A stretch of 64,000 nt of DNA. Origin: Anaerococcus provencensis (GTDB lineage Bacteria; Bacillota; Clostridia; Tissierellales; Peptoniphilaceae). The notes under the pieces were generated by a model. It was not told the origin of the DNA. It did no database searches and worked only from the letters and a program-made list of their open reading frames with translations. Numbering within the stretch: position 1 is the first letter of the stretch; every line of letters starts with the position of its first letter. The position numbers and the translations under genes are program-made. The stretch is taken from NCBI RefSeq assembly GCF_000312365.2, contig NZ_HG003687.1, forward strand, positions 171,815-235,814, read 5' to 3'. Below are positions 36,157-44,640 of this stretch, in pieces.

Positions 36157-36436
36157 AATTCTATCGGGAGAACAACAGGTTAAATTAGATATAGAAGATT
36201 TTAGTACAGATGATATCAAGCTACTAAATACACTTAGAGAAATGTATCCTATAGATTTAATTAACAATATTAAAATCTTACCAATATCCAACTATAATAT
36301 TTTAATATCAGATGATGATTATAATAATCTTACAGAGGAACATATGGATGTACTATCTGAAGTTGTAGAGAACGGAGAGTTGCACAATCCAGTATATGTT
36401 GAGATTGATGAGAATGGGGTAATGGATATTGATTAG
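36140..36436 (+). CDS. Acidic hypothetical protein in the Panacea cassette
   Basis: 98 aa, strongly acidic, particularly at the C terminus (HMDVLSEVVENGELHNPVYVEIDENGVMDID). No TM or signal peptide; family not recognised. Overlaps the Panacea gene at its start and the third gene at its end, so it is translated by coupling. Acidity and placement between the two would suit a second antitoxin or an adaptor (inference). Confidence 0.6.
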   Translation: MQKKDRILSGEQQVKLDIEDFSTDDIKLLNTLREMYPIDLINNIKILPISNYNILISDDDYNNLTEEHMDVLSEVVENGELHNPVYVEIDENGVMDID

Positions 36437-36854
36437 AGAAAAAGACGTTATTACAATGAAACTTCCATATCCAAACATAAACTCTAAACTTGCTACTAAT
36501 TCTCACATGTATATTTGTAGATCGGTTAATAATAATAAACATAAGTTTCTTAAATGCCAAACACTTAAACCTTATATGCTAAAAGCTGAGAGCAATCCAA
36601 TTACCTCTTATCATGATGAGAGTCCAGGCCCTAATAGAAATCCTTTTAATAAGAAAACGAGAATTGACTGTGATAAAATATTTAATTCTTTAAATGTAAC
36701 TTATGATATAAAACTGTTAGCAAAGTCAAGACGTGATGTGAGTGATGAGGTATTTAGTGTTTTATTAAACAAGCTAAATAATAAATCTCCGATGGATATT
36801 ACATTAAATGAGCATGATTTAGTTAATTTAAATAGGTATATTACTTTTATATAG
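36429..36854 (+). CDS. Candidate toxin of the Panacea cassette
   Basis: 141 aa if it starts at TTG 36429 (overlapping the upstream stop by 8 bases), or 132 aa from ATG 36456. Basic overall. The segment KLPYPNINSKLATNSHMYICRS...KHKFLKCQTLKPYML recalls PemK/MazF-like endoribonuclease folds (small-beta barrel with LPYP-like start), but no diagnostic catalytic pair can be assigned with certainty. Last gene of the three-gene unit. Toxin identity is inferred from the Panacea partner and size, not demonstrated. Confidence 0.5.
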   Translation: MIREKDVITMKLPYPNINSKLATNSHMYICRSVNNNKHKFLKCQTLKPYMLKAESNPITSYHDESPGPNRNPFNKKTRIDCDKIFNSLNVTYDIKLLAKSRRDVSDEVFSVLLNKLNNKSPMDITLNEHDLVNLNRYITFI

Positions 36855-36994
36855 TACAAGAGACTAATATATATAAAATTATTAGTTTTCAATCAAGATT
36901 ACACACAACAGCTACTAGAATATATTTCTGGTGGCTTTTTGTATATTAAGTATTATTCTTAAACATATGAACCTATAAAATTTCCAAGCACACC

Positions 36995-37083
36995 TGTCAT
37001 CCTCGAGGGAGTGGATACGACCTAAGGATCTTTGAGGGGAATATGTTTGTATAGGAGATTCTTCGCATACGCTCAGAATGACA
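36995..37083 (+). repeat. Dispersed intergenic repeat, copy 8 (short form)
   Basis: TGTCATCCTCGAGGGAG...AGGAGATTCTTCGCATACGCTCAGAATGACA: short version without the central GGAAGGTCAAATGTCGCG block, both ends present. Confidence 0.7.
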
Positions 37084-37114
37084 GTGGGTTTGATGAGATT
37101 GGCCCTTCTCTTTC

Positions 37115-37155
37115 TGTCATCCTTGAGGGAGTGAACACGACCGAAGCATCTTTTC
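37115..37155 (+). repeat. Dispersed intergenic repeat, copy 9 (left-end fragment)
   Basis: TGTCATCCTTGAGGGAGTGAACACGACCGAAGCATC, nearly the start of copy 8; the right end is missing. Confidence 0.55.
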
Positions 37156-37220
37156 TTAGAACCATTCCTCTTATCCATATTTTATAAATCGAATATTACT
37201 ATATAATATAACATCCAAAC

Positions 37221-37263
37221 AAAAAAAGGTGGTGGTGTATTTTTACACTTATCACCTTTTTTT
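37221..37263. terminator. Bidirectional terminator left of the IS21-like element
   Basis: AAAAAAAGGTG pairs perfectly with CACCTTTTTTT, with GTGTA/TACAC inside, giving T runs on both strands. On the minus strand it follows a short open remnant (about 27 codons ending at 37269) that the IS end interrupts. Confidence 0.7.
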
Positions 37264-37456
37264 CTGTATTAGTTTTTAAATTTGATTGGGTTTGCGTAGG
37301 TTAGGATTTCTTCTCCTTTTATATTTAGATGATCTTTCTTTTGTGTTTTCACTTTCTACTGTAAATGATAAACTAAAAGTGGTCCAAAAATCGATTAATT
37401 CTGATCGAAAAATGGTCCACTTGTTTTAGTTTATCCTCCATATGTAAAGTAAACAT

Positions 37457-38946
37457 ATGGAGGTATGTGAGGTGATTAAATTAATGGACAAGCATGCAAT
37501 AATAAGGCTTAAAAATCAAGGATATTCAAATAGAGAAGTATCTAAAATACTTAAGATTAATAGGAATACTGTAGCTAAATATTGGAATAAGTACCAGGAG
37601 GATGTTAAGAATTTAGATAATCCTGATTTAGATAGATCATTAGTTCAAGAAGAAATTGCCAAGGCGCCTTCCTACGATTCTTCTAATAGAAAGAAGATCA
37701 AATATACAAAAGAAGTAGATGAGTATCTTGATCAGATTTTAGAAAGTGAGAAAAGAAAGTATTCTTCTTGGGTAATCATAAACAAGCTTTAAGCGTTGTT
37801 CAGATTCATAAGATGATTGTTGATAAGGGTTTTGATATATCTTATCCTTCAATAGCAGTTTATGTTAGAAAGAAAAGAGAAGCTTCTAAAGAATGTTTCA
37901 TTAAGCAAGTATATGATTTTGCTGATAGGTTAGAATATGACTTTGGTGAACTTAAGCTTGTAATAGATGGCGAACTTGTTAATTTAAATATGGCTGTAAT
38001 GAGTTCACCAGCATCTAATTTTAGATGGGCTTATCTATACACAAGTCAAAATCAAGATGTATTCTTTGATTCACAAGTAAGATTTTTTAATATGATTGGA
38101 GGAATGTATAGAGAAATAGTCTATGATAATATGAGAAATGTTGTTAGTAAGTTCATAGGTAAAAATGAAAAAGAACTTAATTCAAGACTAATAGAGTTTG
38201 CCAACTACTATGGCTTTTCAATCAATGTAACCAATTGTTTTTCAGGAAACGAAAAAGGTCATGTTGAAGGAAGTGTTAGGATAATTAGAAAGGATGCTTT
38301 TTGTGAAAAATATGAGTTTGATTCAATTGATCAAGCACAAGAGTACTTAAATTCTAAACTTATGGAGTTAAATAAGGACTCTAAGATTAATGAGGAAAAG
38401 AAACACATTCTAGTCCTAAGACCTACTTATGAACTATCAAAAGTATCTTTTGCTAGGGTAGATAAGTATTCTTTAATACAAGTTGATAAAAACAAGTATT
38501 CACTACCAGATTACATGGTTGGAAGAACTGTTCTTGTTAGAACTTATGCTAGGGAAATTAAAATATATGTAAATGATAAACTTCTAGCCGTTCATAAAAG
38601 AAAAGATGGTGCTAATGAATATAGCATTGACATCACTCATTACCTAAAATCACTAGCACGTAAACCAGGTGCAATTCGTAATTCTCTCGCCTTAAAAAGT
38701 CAGCCTGATTTAAAAAACATCTTCGATAAATACTTTACCTCTAACCCAAAGAAGTTCATAGAATTAATAGAACTTAACAAAGATAAGGATATTGATCAAA
38801 TAGTTGATATCTTAAATAACTATTCTAACACTAAGAAAGAACTTGATGTATTAGATATTGTAAAAACTGATAAAAAAGAAGCTGACATAGAAATAAAGGC
38901 AAGAAAAATAGTATCCTCCTATGATAGCCTTGTTATTGGAGGCTAA
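37457..38946 (+). pseudogene. istA: IS21 transposase istA, interrupted by a -1 frameshift
   Basis: Two overlapping frames make one IstA of about 496 aa. The first (37457-37792) holds the N-terminal helix-turn-helix (LKNQGYSNREVSKILKINRNTVAKYW). The second (from 37768) holds the DDE catalytic domain: FGELKLVIDGE, EIVYDNMRNVV and GHVEGSVR. Joining at 37768 by a -1 shift gives ...RKYSSLGNHKQALSVVQIHKM.., a smooth alignment-like reading. The site TTCTTCTTGGG is not a canonical slippery heptamer, so a one-base deletion is more likely than programmed frameshifting. DDE enzyme that cuts and joins IS ends, working with IstB. Confidence 0.8.
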
Positions 38947-38947
38947 T

Positions 38948-39691
38948 ATGAATATTAAAGAAGCTTCTAACATACTTAAGCTCTCTTATCTAAGAGAGTC
39001 ATATGAGGATTTAATAGAAGAATCATCAAATCTAAACTTATCTAACGAAGACTTCTTAAAACTTTTCTTAGAAAGAGAGGTAGAAAGAAGAAAAAACAAC
39101 GGGATAGCAAGAAGAATAAGAAATGCTAAATTTATCAACAAGAAATTCTTAGAAGACTTTGATAAAACAAAATATTCTCTAGAACTAAACAAAAAATTTG
39201 AATATCTTGAAACACTAAAATTCATAGATAACAAAGAAAACATAATCATGATAGGAACACCTGGTTGTGGAAAGACTCACTACGCTACAGCCTTAGGTAT
39301 AAAAGCGTGTATGAAAGGGAAAAATGTACTCTTTACATCAGTTCCCAACTTAGTAATAGAATTACAGGAGGCAATGAGTAAAAATCAAATTACTAATTAC
39401 AAAAGAAAATTTGAAAAATATGATTTAGTAATACTAGATGAGCTAGGATATGTATCATTTGATAAAACAGGATGCGAAATATTATTTAATCTCCTCTCAT
39501 CAAGAAATGATAAGGGATCAATAATATTAACCACAAACCTAAACTTTGAAAGATGGGAAGAAGTATTTAAAGATCCAATGCTAACGGGAGCAATAGTAGA
39601 TAGACTTGCTCATAGAGCCCATATCATGGATATGTCTAGGGAAAAATCATATAGGATGGAAGATAGCATAGAGTGGTCAAAAAATATTTAA
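38948..39691 (+). CDS. istB: IS21 helper ATPase IstB
   Basis: 247 aa from ATG 38948, which has GGAGG at 38939-38943; an upstream ATG at 38921 lies within istA and has no ribosome site. DnaC-like AAA+ ATPase: Walker A GTPGCGKTHYATA, Walker B LVILDELGY and sensor IILTTNLNFERW. It selects and remodels target DNA for IstA. Just overlaps the istA stop region (istA ends 38946). Intact, unlike istA. Confidence 0.9.
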   Translation: MNIKEASNILKLSYLRESYEDLIEESSNLNLSNEDFLKLFLEREVERRKNNGIARRIRNAKFINKKFLEDFDKTKYSLELNKKFEYLETLKFIDNKENIIMIGTPGCGKTHYATALGIKACMKGKNVLFTSVPNLVIELQEAMSKNQITNYKRKFEKYDLVILDELGYVSFDKTGCEILFNLLSSRNDKGSIILTTNLNFERWEEVFKDPMLTGAIVDRLAHRAHIMDMSREKSYRMEDSIEWSKNI

Positions 39692-39813
39692 AAATATATG
39701 TAAAAGCGCCTTTCCCCTAGGGGAAAGCTAGTAAAAGATATTAAGTATTTCTTTACCATAAGTGGACCATTTTTCAATAATAACTGTGGACCATTTTTCG
39801 GTTGACATTTACA

Positions 39814-41083
39814 TAAATCAAAAAATCTTAGAAATTATTGAGAATAGAAAAGAAAGGAAAAATAAAAATACAGAAACACAAGAGGAAGAAACGGACATAG
39901 GGGAATAGTCTCTTGTTTACAAGGACGCACTTATACACCCTAAGGGAGAAGTCCTCCTTACCATTATGGCATCTCTTGCTCAACAGGAAAGTCAGTCTTT
40001 ATTACAAAATGTGAAATTAGGCATTCAATATAGATTTCAACAAGGTCAAGTCCAAGTAAACCATAATAGGTTTTTAGGCTACACAAAAGACGAAGACGGA
40101 AAACTTGTCATAGTTCCTGAAGAAGCAAAAATAGTAAAAAGGATCTACAGAGAATACTTGGAAGGGGCAAGCCTAAGAGATATAAAGGTAGGACTTGAAA
40201 AAGATAAGATAGTAAATGGAGCAGAAAATAAGAAATGGCATGTATCGAACCTCAATCAAATCTTAACCAATGAGAAATATATGGGAGATGCCCTCCTACA
40301 GAAAACCTATACAATAGATTTTCTAAATAAGAAAAGAGTAAAGAATGATGGAATTGCGCCTCAATATTATGTAGAAAATAGTCATGAAGCCATCATACCT
40401 AAAGAAATTTTCATGCGAGCTGGAGAAGAAATGTACAGACGAGCTAATATGGTAAGTGGCAAAGGGAAGAGAAGAATTTATTCCAACAAATACGCCCTTT
40501 CAAGCATTGTCTACTGCTCTAAATGCGGGGATATTTACAGGAGAATTGCTTGGAATAACAGAGGAAAAAAATACACCGTTTGGAGGTGTTGTACGAGAGT
40601 AACCCATGGCCCAGATGCCTGTCATGCTAGAACCATAAAAGAAGAAGACCTACAAGAGGCAGTTGTAGAAGCCATCAATCAACTTATATCTGAAAGCAGT
40701 GATTTAAAAGAAATAATAAAAGAAAATATAGAAAAAGCCATCACAGGTGATGGAAGTAGGCAGATAGAAGAAATAGACAAAGAAATGCTGAATGTTCAAG
40801 AAGAGCTTTTAAAAGTAGCTAATGCCAAGAAAGACTACACAGACCTTGCAGACAAGGTGGAAGAGTTAAGGAATGAGAAAGAAAATATACTTCTTGAAAT
40901 GGCAGAAGAGAAAAATGAACAAAGTAGGATAAAGGAACTAGAAGAATTTTTAAAAAGCCAATAATTAGAAATAGACAGCTATGATGAAGAATTGGTAAGG
41001 AAACTTATAGATAAGATAGTTGTTTATGAAGGAAGTTTAATAGTAATATTCAAATCAGGACTTGAAGTAGAAATAGATAATTG
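39814..41083 (+). pseudogene. Large serine recombinase remnant
   Basis: The clear part (39966-40961) encodes [27 protein letters not shown], the Recombinase domain ([18 protein letters not shown]...[24 protein letters not shown]), a zinc ribbon ([11 protein letters not shown]...[17 protein letters not shown]) and a coiled coil. The N-terminal resolvase domain with the catalytic Ser is missing, cut off by the IS. In the same frame a TAG at 39906 precedes [15 protein letters not shown], and a TAA at 40962 interrupts before LEIDSYDEELVRKLIDKIVVYEGSL. Related enzymes move conjugative or mobilisable elements (TnpX/Tn4451-like). It marks a decayed element; not functional. Confidence 0.8.
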
Positions 41084-41154
41084 ACAAGGATTAAAAGTAA
41101 ATATAGAATAATATAACAGTACCCGACACGCCTCTTAACGATGTGAACCACGTC
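41081..41154 (+). promoter_or_regulatory. Promoter-leader module before the GNAT gene, copy 1
   Basis: TTGACA (41081) - 17 bases - TAGAAT (41104-41109), then the 40-base leader AACAGTACCCGACACGCC...CACGTC (41115-41154). The leader matches 42265-42304 at 36 of 40 bases. Here the right arm reads GTCAAGA, so the ACCCGAC/GTCGGGT stem of copy 2 is lost. Confidence 0.6.
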
Positions 41155-41229
41155 AAGAGAATAGTATTGATGTCCAAAAAGTAAAAATTTGAATTTATAA
41201 TATAATAGGATTTTATATGGAGGTTATGA

Positions 41230-41649
41230 ATGGATTATAAGGAAATAGACGCTTCACACATTGATCTTTTGTGGGAACTGCAAAAGCAGTATAAAGCAGA
41301 AATAGGAGAGGATATACCAAATGATATATCCAAGAAACGTCTGAAAGATGCAATCAGCAAAGGGAAAATATTATTTTTCGGTGCATGGGCAGGCGCTTCA
41401 TTGGTAGGCTGTTGTTCAATAACATTTGGTTTTTCAACTTTTGATTATATGCCAAGTGGAATATTTGAAGATTTTTTCATATGTCCTGACTTTCGTCATA
41501 AAGGAATAGCACGCCAGCTAGTTCAATTTGCATACAGGTCAAGTGCTATAAGTTCAATGACTGTTGCTTGTGCACAATGCGATATACAAATGTATAAATC
41601 ACTTGGATTTTCAATTCAGATTGGGAACTTGCTTGCATTTGAATCATAA
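41230..41649 (+). CDS. GNAT family N-acetyltransferase
   Basis: 139 aa. GCN5-like acetyl-CoA-dependent acyltransferase: FEDFFICPDFRHKGIARQLVQFA gives the acetyl-CoA binding motif A (R..G.A), with C-terminal VACAQCDIQMYKSLGFSIQIG typical of motif B. Substrate unknown. ATG with GGAGG upstream. It belongs to a cargo segment (GNAT-NUDIX) behind a promoter-leader module that is repeated before the Abi_2 gene, and it follows the decayed recombinase, so it is probably acquired. Single-domain GNATs in such places include drug acetyltransferases, but nothing here fixes that. Confidence 0.8.
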   Translation: MDYKEIDASHIDLLWELQKQYKAEIGEDIPNDISKKRLKDAISKGKILFFGAWAGASLVGCCSITFGFSTFDYMPSGIFEDFFICPDFRHKGIARQLVQFAYRSSAISSMTVACAQCDIQMYKSLGFSIQIGNLLAFES

Positions 41650-41663
41650 GATACAATTTCTAT

Positions 41664-42175
41664 ATGAGAAAATATATAAGGAGAAAAACCGTGGAACATA
41701 ATTGTGCAATTGTTAACGATAAAAAAGCATTTAGATATAGAGCAGCAGCCATCATAGTGGAAGAGGATTGCGTGTTGCTTGCAAGAAATGATGAGGACGA
41801 CTATTATTACTCAGTTGGCGGAGGAGTTCACATGGGCGAGACATCAGAAGAAGCCGTGAAGAGAGAAGTATTTGAAGAGACAAGTCTTAATTACGAGGTA
41901 GATCACCTTGCTGTGATACACGAGAACTTCTTCATCGGCAGCTCTGGCATAGAAGGAGTGGACTTCCATGAGCTTACACTCTACTATATTATGAAGCCCA
42001 TGGGCAAAAAGATTTTACTAGACAAAGCACTACAGAGTCAGGTGCTAAAGAGACAATGCATTGGCTGCCTATAGATGAGCTCGATAAATGCAAGGCGTAT
42101 CCGACATTTATGAAAGAATATCTTAAGTCAGAGCATAGTGGTATAGAGCATATAATTTCAGATGAAAGATATTAA
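41664..42175 (+). pseudogene. NUDIX hydrolase, frameshifted near the C terminus
   Basis: The NUDIX box GGGVHMGETSEEAVKREVFEETSLNYE (about residues 50-76) is intact, preceded by FRYRAAAIIVEEDCVLLARNDEDDYYYSVG. After LLDKALQ (near 42035) the frame runs out at 42074 with a foreign tail, while another frame continues SGAKETMHWLPIDELDKCKAYPTFMKEYL...ISDERY to a stop at 42175. One single-base indel therefore breaks the gene after the catalytic box. Family members hydrolyse nucleoside diphosphate-linked compounds. Starts at ATG 41664, 14 bases after the GNAT gene and co-transcribed. Confidence 0.75.
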
Positions 42176-42228
42176 TGAATCCCGCTATTATGGCAAGAGT
42201 ATGTTCCATAAATATTATTTCATAAAAA

Positions 42229-42312
42229 TTGACAAATAACCGCTAATGGCATATTATAATAATTAACAGTACCCGACACGCCTCTTAACAATGCGGACCA
42301 AGTCGGGTCTTT
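42229..42312 (+). promoter_or_regulatory. Promoter-leader module with attenuator-like hairpin before the Abi_2 gene, copy 2
   Basis: TTGACA (42229) - 17 - TATTAT (or TATAAT at 42255-42260), then the 40-base repeated leader (42265-42304). ACCCGAC pairs with GTCGGGT (42271-42277 and 42302-42308), followed by CTTTTG, a terminator-like hairpin at the very start of the transcript. A conserved promoter plus leader reused by different cargo genes. Confidence 0.6.
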
Positions 42313-42332
42313 TGATTATAAGGAATAATAAC

Positions 42333-43189
42333 GTGAAGAAATCTCATCAAGCTCCCATAGATGTAAACGAGCAAATAGAAAATTTAATATCTTTAGATTT
42401 ACAAATAGAAGATAAAGATTATGCAAAAAGTGTGCTTAACAGAGTATCTTATTATAGGATTATAAAGGCTTATAGTATTACTTTAAAAGAAAATGGAAAT
42501 ACATAAATGGAACTACTTTTGAAAATATAGTTGATCTATATTTATTTGATATGGAACTTAGACATATTCTGTTCTCGTTAATAGAGCATATAGAAGTTTA
42601 TTTAAGGACTGTAATTACTAATTACTTTTCATTAAAGTATGGGAACTTTGGATATAAAGATATAAGTAACTATAAGAAAAAGAATTATCAGATAAGTACG
42701 CTAAAGGAATTAGAAAAAGAAATAAAGAGGAATAAGAAGTCACCCTTTATACAAAATTTCAAAGAAAATTATGAAGGTGGAGAGATTCCATTCTATGCTG
42801 CAATAGAAGTAGCAAGCTTTGGAACACTTTCTAAAATGTATAAAAATATGGAGAATGAAGATAAAAGTGAAATTGCCAAGACATTTTCTGTTGATTACAC
42901 TTATCTAGAATCTTGGATTGAAAACTTATCTTATGTAAGAAATATATGTGCTCATTATGGACGATTGTATGGTGCGAAACTAACAAAAACTCCAAAGCTA
43001 TATAGAGAATATTTAAGACAAGGCATATCTAATAATACCATCTTTGCTAGTATTATTAATCTGAAGATACTGGCTAATCAAGAGTATTATGAGAAATTTC
43101 ATAGTGACTTGTTAGATATAATTAATAAATATCCAACAGTAGAATTAAAGAACTTAGGATTTATAGAGAAATGGGAAAGCATTCTTTAA
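42333..43189 (+). pseudogene. Abi_2 (AbiD/AbiF-type) abortive infection gene, frameshifted
   Basis: First part from GTG 42333 (AAGGAA upstream): KKSHQAPIDVNEQIENLISLDLQI...LNRVSYYRIIKAYSITLKENGN, then stop at 42506. The other frame continues KYINGTTFENIVDLYLFDMELRHILFSLIEHIEVYLRTVITNYFSLKYGNFGYKD ... YVRNICAHYGRLYGAKL to 43189. Restoring one G in GAAAATGGAAATAC gives the normal Abi_2 reading KENGKYINGTTFE. The family (HEPN-like RN..H..R motif present: RNICAH) halts phage infection, likely by RNA cleavage. As read it is broken; a homopolymer sequencing error cannot be excluded. Confidence 0.78.
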
Positions 43190-43222
43190 TGATTTCAGAA
43201 TAAGCCAACAGAATAATTACTT

Positions 43223-43250
43223 AAAAACAGCTCCAAGTGAGCTGTTTTTT
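43223..43250 (+). terminator. Terminator after the Abi_2 gene
   Basis: AAAAACAGCT/AGCTGTTTTT stem with a 7-base loop and T run. Confidence 0.9.
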
Positions 43251-43305
43251 ACATAATACAGGATGATATAATAAGATCAGCAAAAATAGTAATGGAGGTG
43301 ATTTT

Positions 43306-44448
43306 TTGACAGGCATGGAAAAGATTATAGATTTAATTAACTTAAAACAAGAAGGTAGTTATTGGGATTTTAAGAAAGAATGGTATAGATCTGATAATAA
43401 ATGTAAACAAGATTTACTTCATGATGTTATTTTTATGTCTAATAATTTGGAAAGTAAGGATGCATTCATAATAATTGGAGTTGATGAAGATGACAACTAT
43501 AATATTAGAGATGTAAGTGAAGATGAAGGAAGAAAAAATACACAAAATATTGTTGATTTTCTAAAAGATAAGAAATTTGCTGGAGGTTTAAGACCAACTG
43601 TATATGTAAAAAGCTATCAAATATCAGGAAAAACAATTGATGTAATAGTAATATTAAATGACAATAATACACCATATTATTTGACAGATAAATTTCAGGA
43701 AATTAGAGCAAGTTATATTTATACGAGAATTCAAGATACTAACACACCTATAGATAGATCAGCAGATTTAGATAAAGTTGAATATTTGTGGAAAAAACGA
43801 TTTGGACTAACACAATCTGCAATAAGTAGATTAGAGATATATCTAGATGATTATGAAAACTGGGTTGATGGACCTTATGGAGAGATGCAAAAATATTATA
43901 AATTTTTTCCTGAGTTTACAATCAATTACGATTTTAATAATATGAAGGATGGAATTGAGTACTATATGTTTTCACAATATGATCAAACACCAAGCTGGCT
44001 AGATATTAATTTTTATTACCACCAAACAATATTAACTAGTATTGTAGGAAATTCTTTAGATGGTGGACGTTATGTTACGCCTAGTCCTAATGTTGATTTT
44101 ATACAAATAAATGATAATGAAAGCGAAGAAGTATCTTATTGTTATTTCACAAAAGGAAGTTTTTTATATAAGTTAAATGAGTTTTTTTATCTACAAGAAA
44201 TCAGTAGTGAGTATGCAAGAAACAAACTATTTAGTGTTCTTCTATTATTTGAATCGGAAAATGAGAGAAAGATGTTTAAAGAATATGTTAAGAGAAAATG
44301 GCATAAAAGAGATGAATATTTAAATAATGTAAATATTCCGTATATTCCTAATTTCCCTCAATACAAAGAGGGAGCATTTGTTGAAGAATATGAAAATGCA
44401 TTGGTTTTAAATAAAATGTTAAAAGAATTTAGAAATAGTTTAGAATAA
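43306..44448 (+). CDS. AlbA_2 (Schlafen-type) domain protein with novel C-terminal half
   Basis: 380 aa. N-terminal AlbA_2 domain about 1-150 (EGSYWDFKKEW ... LLHDVIFMSNNLESKDAFIIIGVDEDDNYNI ... LRPTVYVKSYQISGKTIDVIVILNDNNTPYYL). The C-terminal 220 residues are aromatic-rich and unrecognised (YYKFFPEFTINYDF...DQTPSWLDINFYYHQT). Unlike the 7858 protein it has no HATPase or winged-helix part. Starts at TTG 43306, with GGAGG 7 bases upstream; ATG 43315 is too far. Immediately follows an Abi gene and a terminator, a setting common for defence or stress genes, but its role is unknown. Confidence 0.7.
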   Translation: MTGMEKIIDLINLKQEGSYWDFKKEWYRSDNKCKQDLLHDVIFMSNNLESKDAFIIIGVDEDDNYNIRDVSEDEGRKNTQNIVDFLKDKKFAGGLRPTVYVKSYQISGKTIDVIVILNDNNTPYYLTDKFQEIRASYIYTRIQDTNTPIDRSADLDKVEYLWKKRFGLTQSAISRLEIYLDDYENWVDGPYGEMQKYYKFFPEFTINYDFNNMKDGIEYYMFSQYDQTPSWLDINFYYHQTILTSIVGNSLDGGRYVTPSPNVDFIQINDNESEEVSYCYFTKGSFLYKLNEFFYLQEISSEYARNKLFSVLLLFESENERKMFKEYVKRKWHKRDEYLNNVNIPYIPNFPQYKEGAFVEEYENALVLNKMLKEFRNSLE

Positions 44449-44450
44449 AT

Positions 44451-44534
44451 ATGTTTCCACATACGAGGCTTGTGAAAAATATGAAATTTCATCCATACTG
44501 ACCACTCAAGCCACGTTGAGACGGTGGTACTGAT
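44451..44534. repeat. Repeat with CCACATACGAGG core plus hairpin
   Basis: CCACATACGAGG at 44457-44468 with similar flanks recurs at 59353-59364, also just after a gene. It is followed by the hairpin ACCACTCAA/TTGAGACGGTGGT (about 44500-44528). Confidence 0.35.
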
Positions 44535-44640
44535 GATAAGATACAATATTGTGAAAGGATTTATTTGTCATATCTCCAACTATCTTTTGATTATAAATTG
44601 TTATTTATTAAATTATTTAGGAACTTGTGGAGGTGCCCAA

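Larger units (their letters stand above)
37360..39813 (+). mobile_element. IS21-family insertion sequence
   Basis: About 2.45 kb. Ends are TGTAAATG / CATTTACA. Subterminal copies of GTGGACCATTTTT (or its complement) lie at both ends: TGGTCCAAAAATCG and CGAAAAATGGTCCACTTG on the left, and two GTGGACCATTTTT copies at about 39760-39800 on the right. That multi-site arrangement is typical of IS21 ends. Encodes IstA (frameshifted) and IstB in order. No obvious target duplication (flanks ..TTTCTAC and TAAATC..). It appears to have landed in degraded recombinase DNA. Confidence 0.85.

Noticed and set aside
37269..37359. Minus-strand gene remnant left of the IS
   Set aside because: Only about 27 codons are open before an in-frame stop at the IS boundary; too short to name, though it ends at a good terminator.
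37760..37775. Programmed -1 frameshift in istA
   Set aside because: The overlap TTCTTCTTGGG lacks a canonical X-XXY-YYZ slippery site; a simple one-base deletion explains it.
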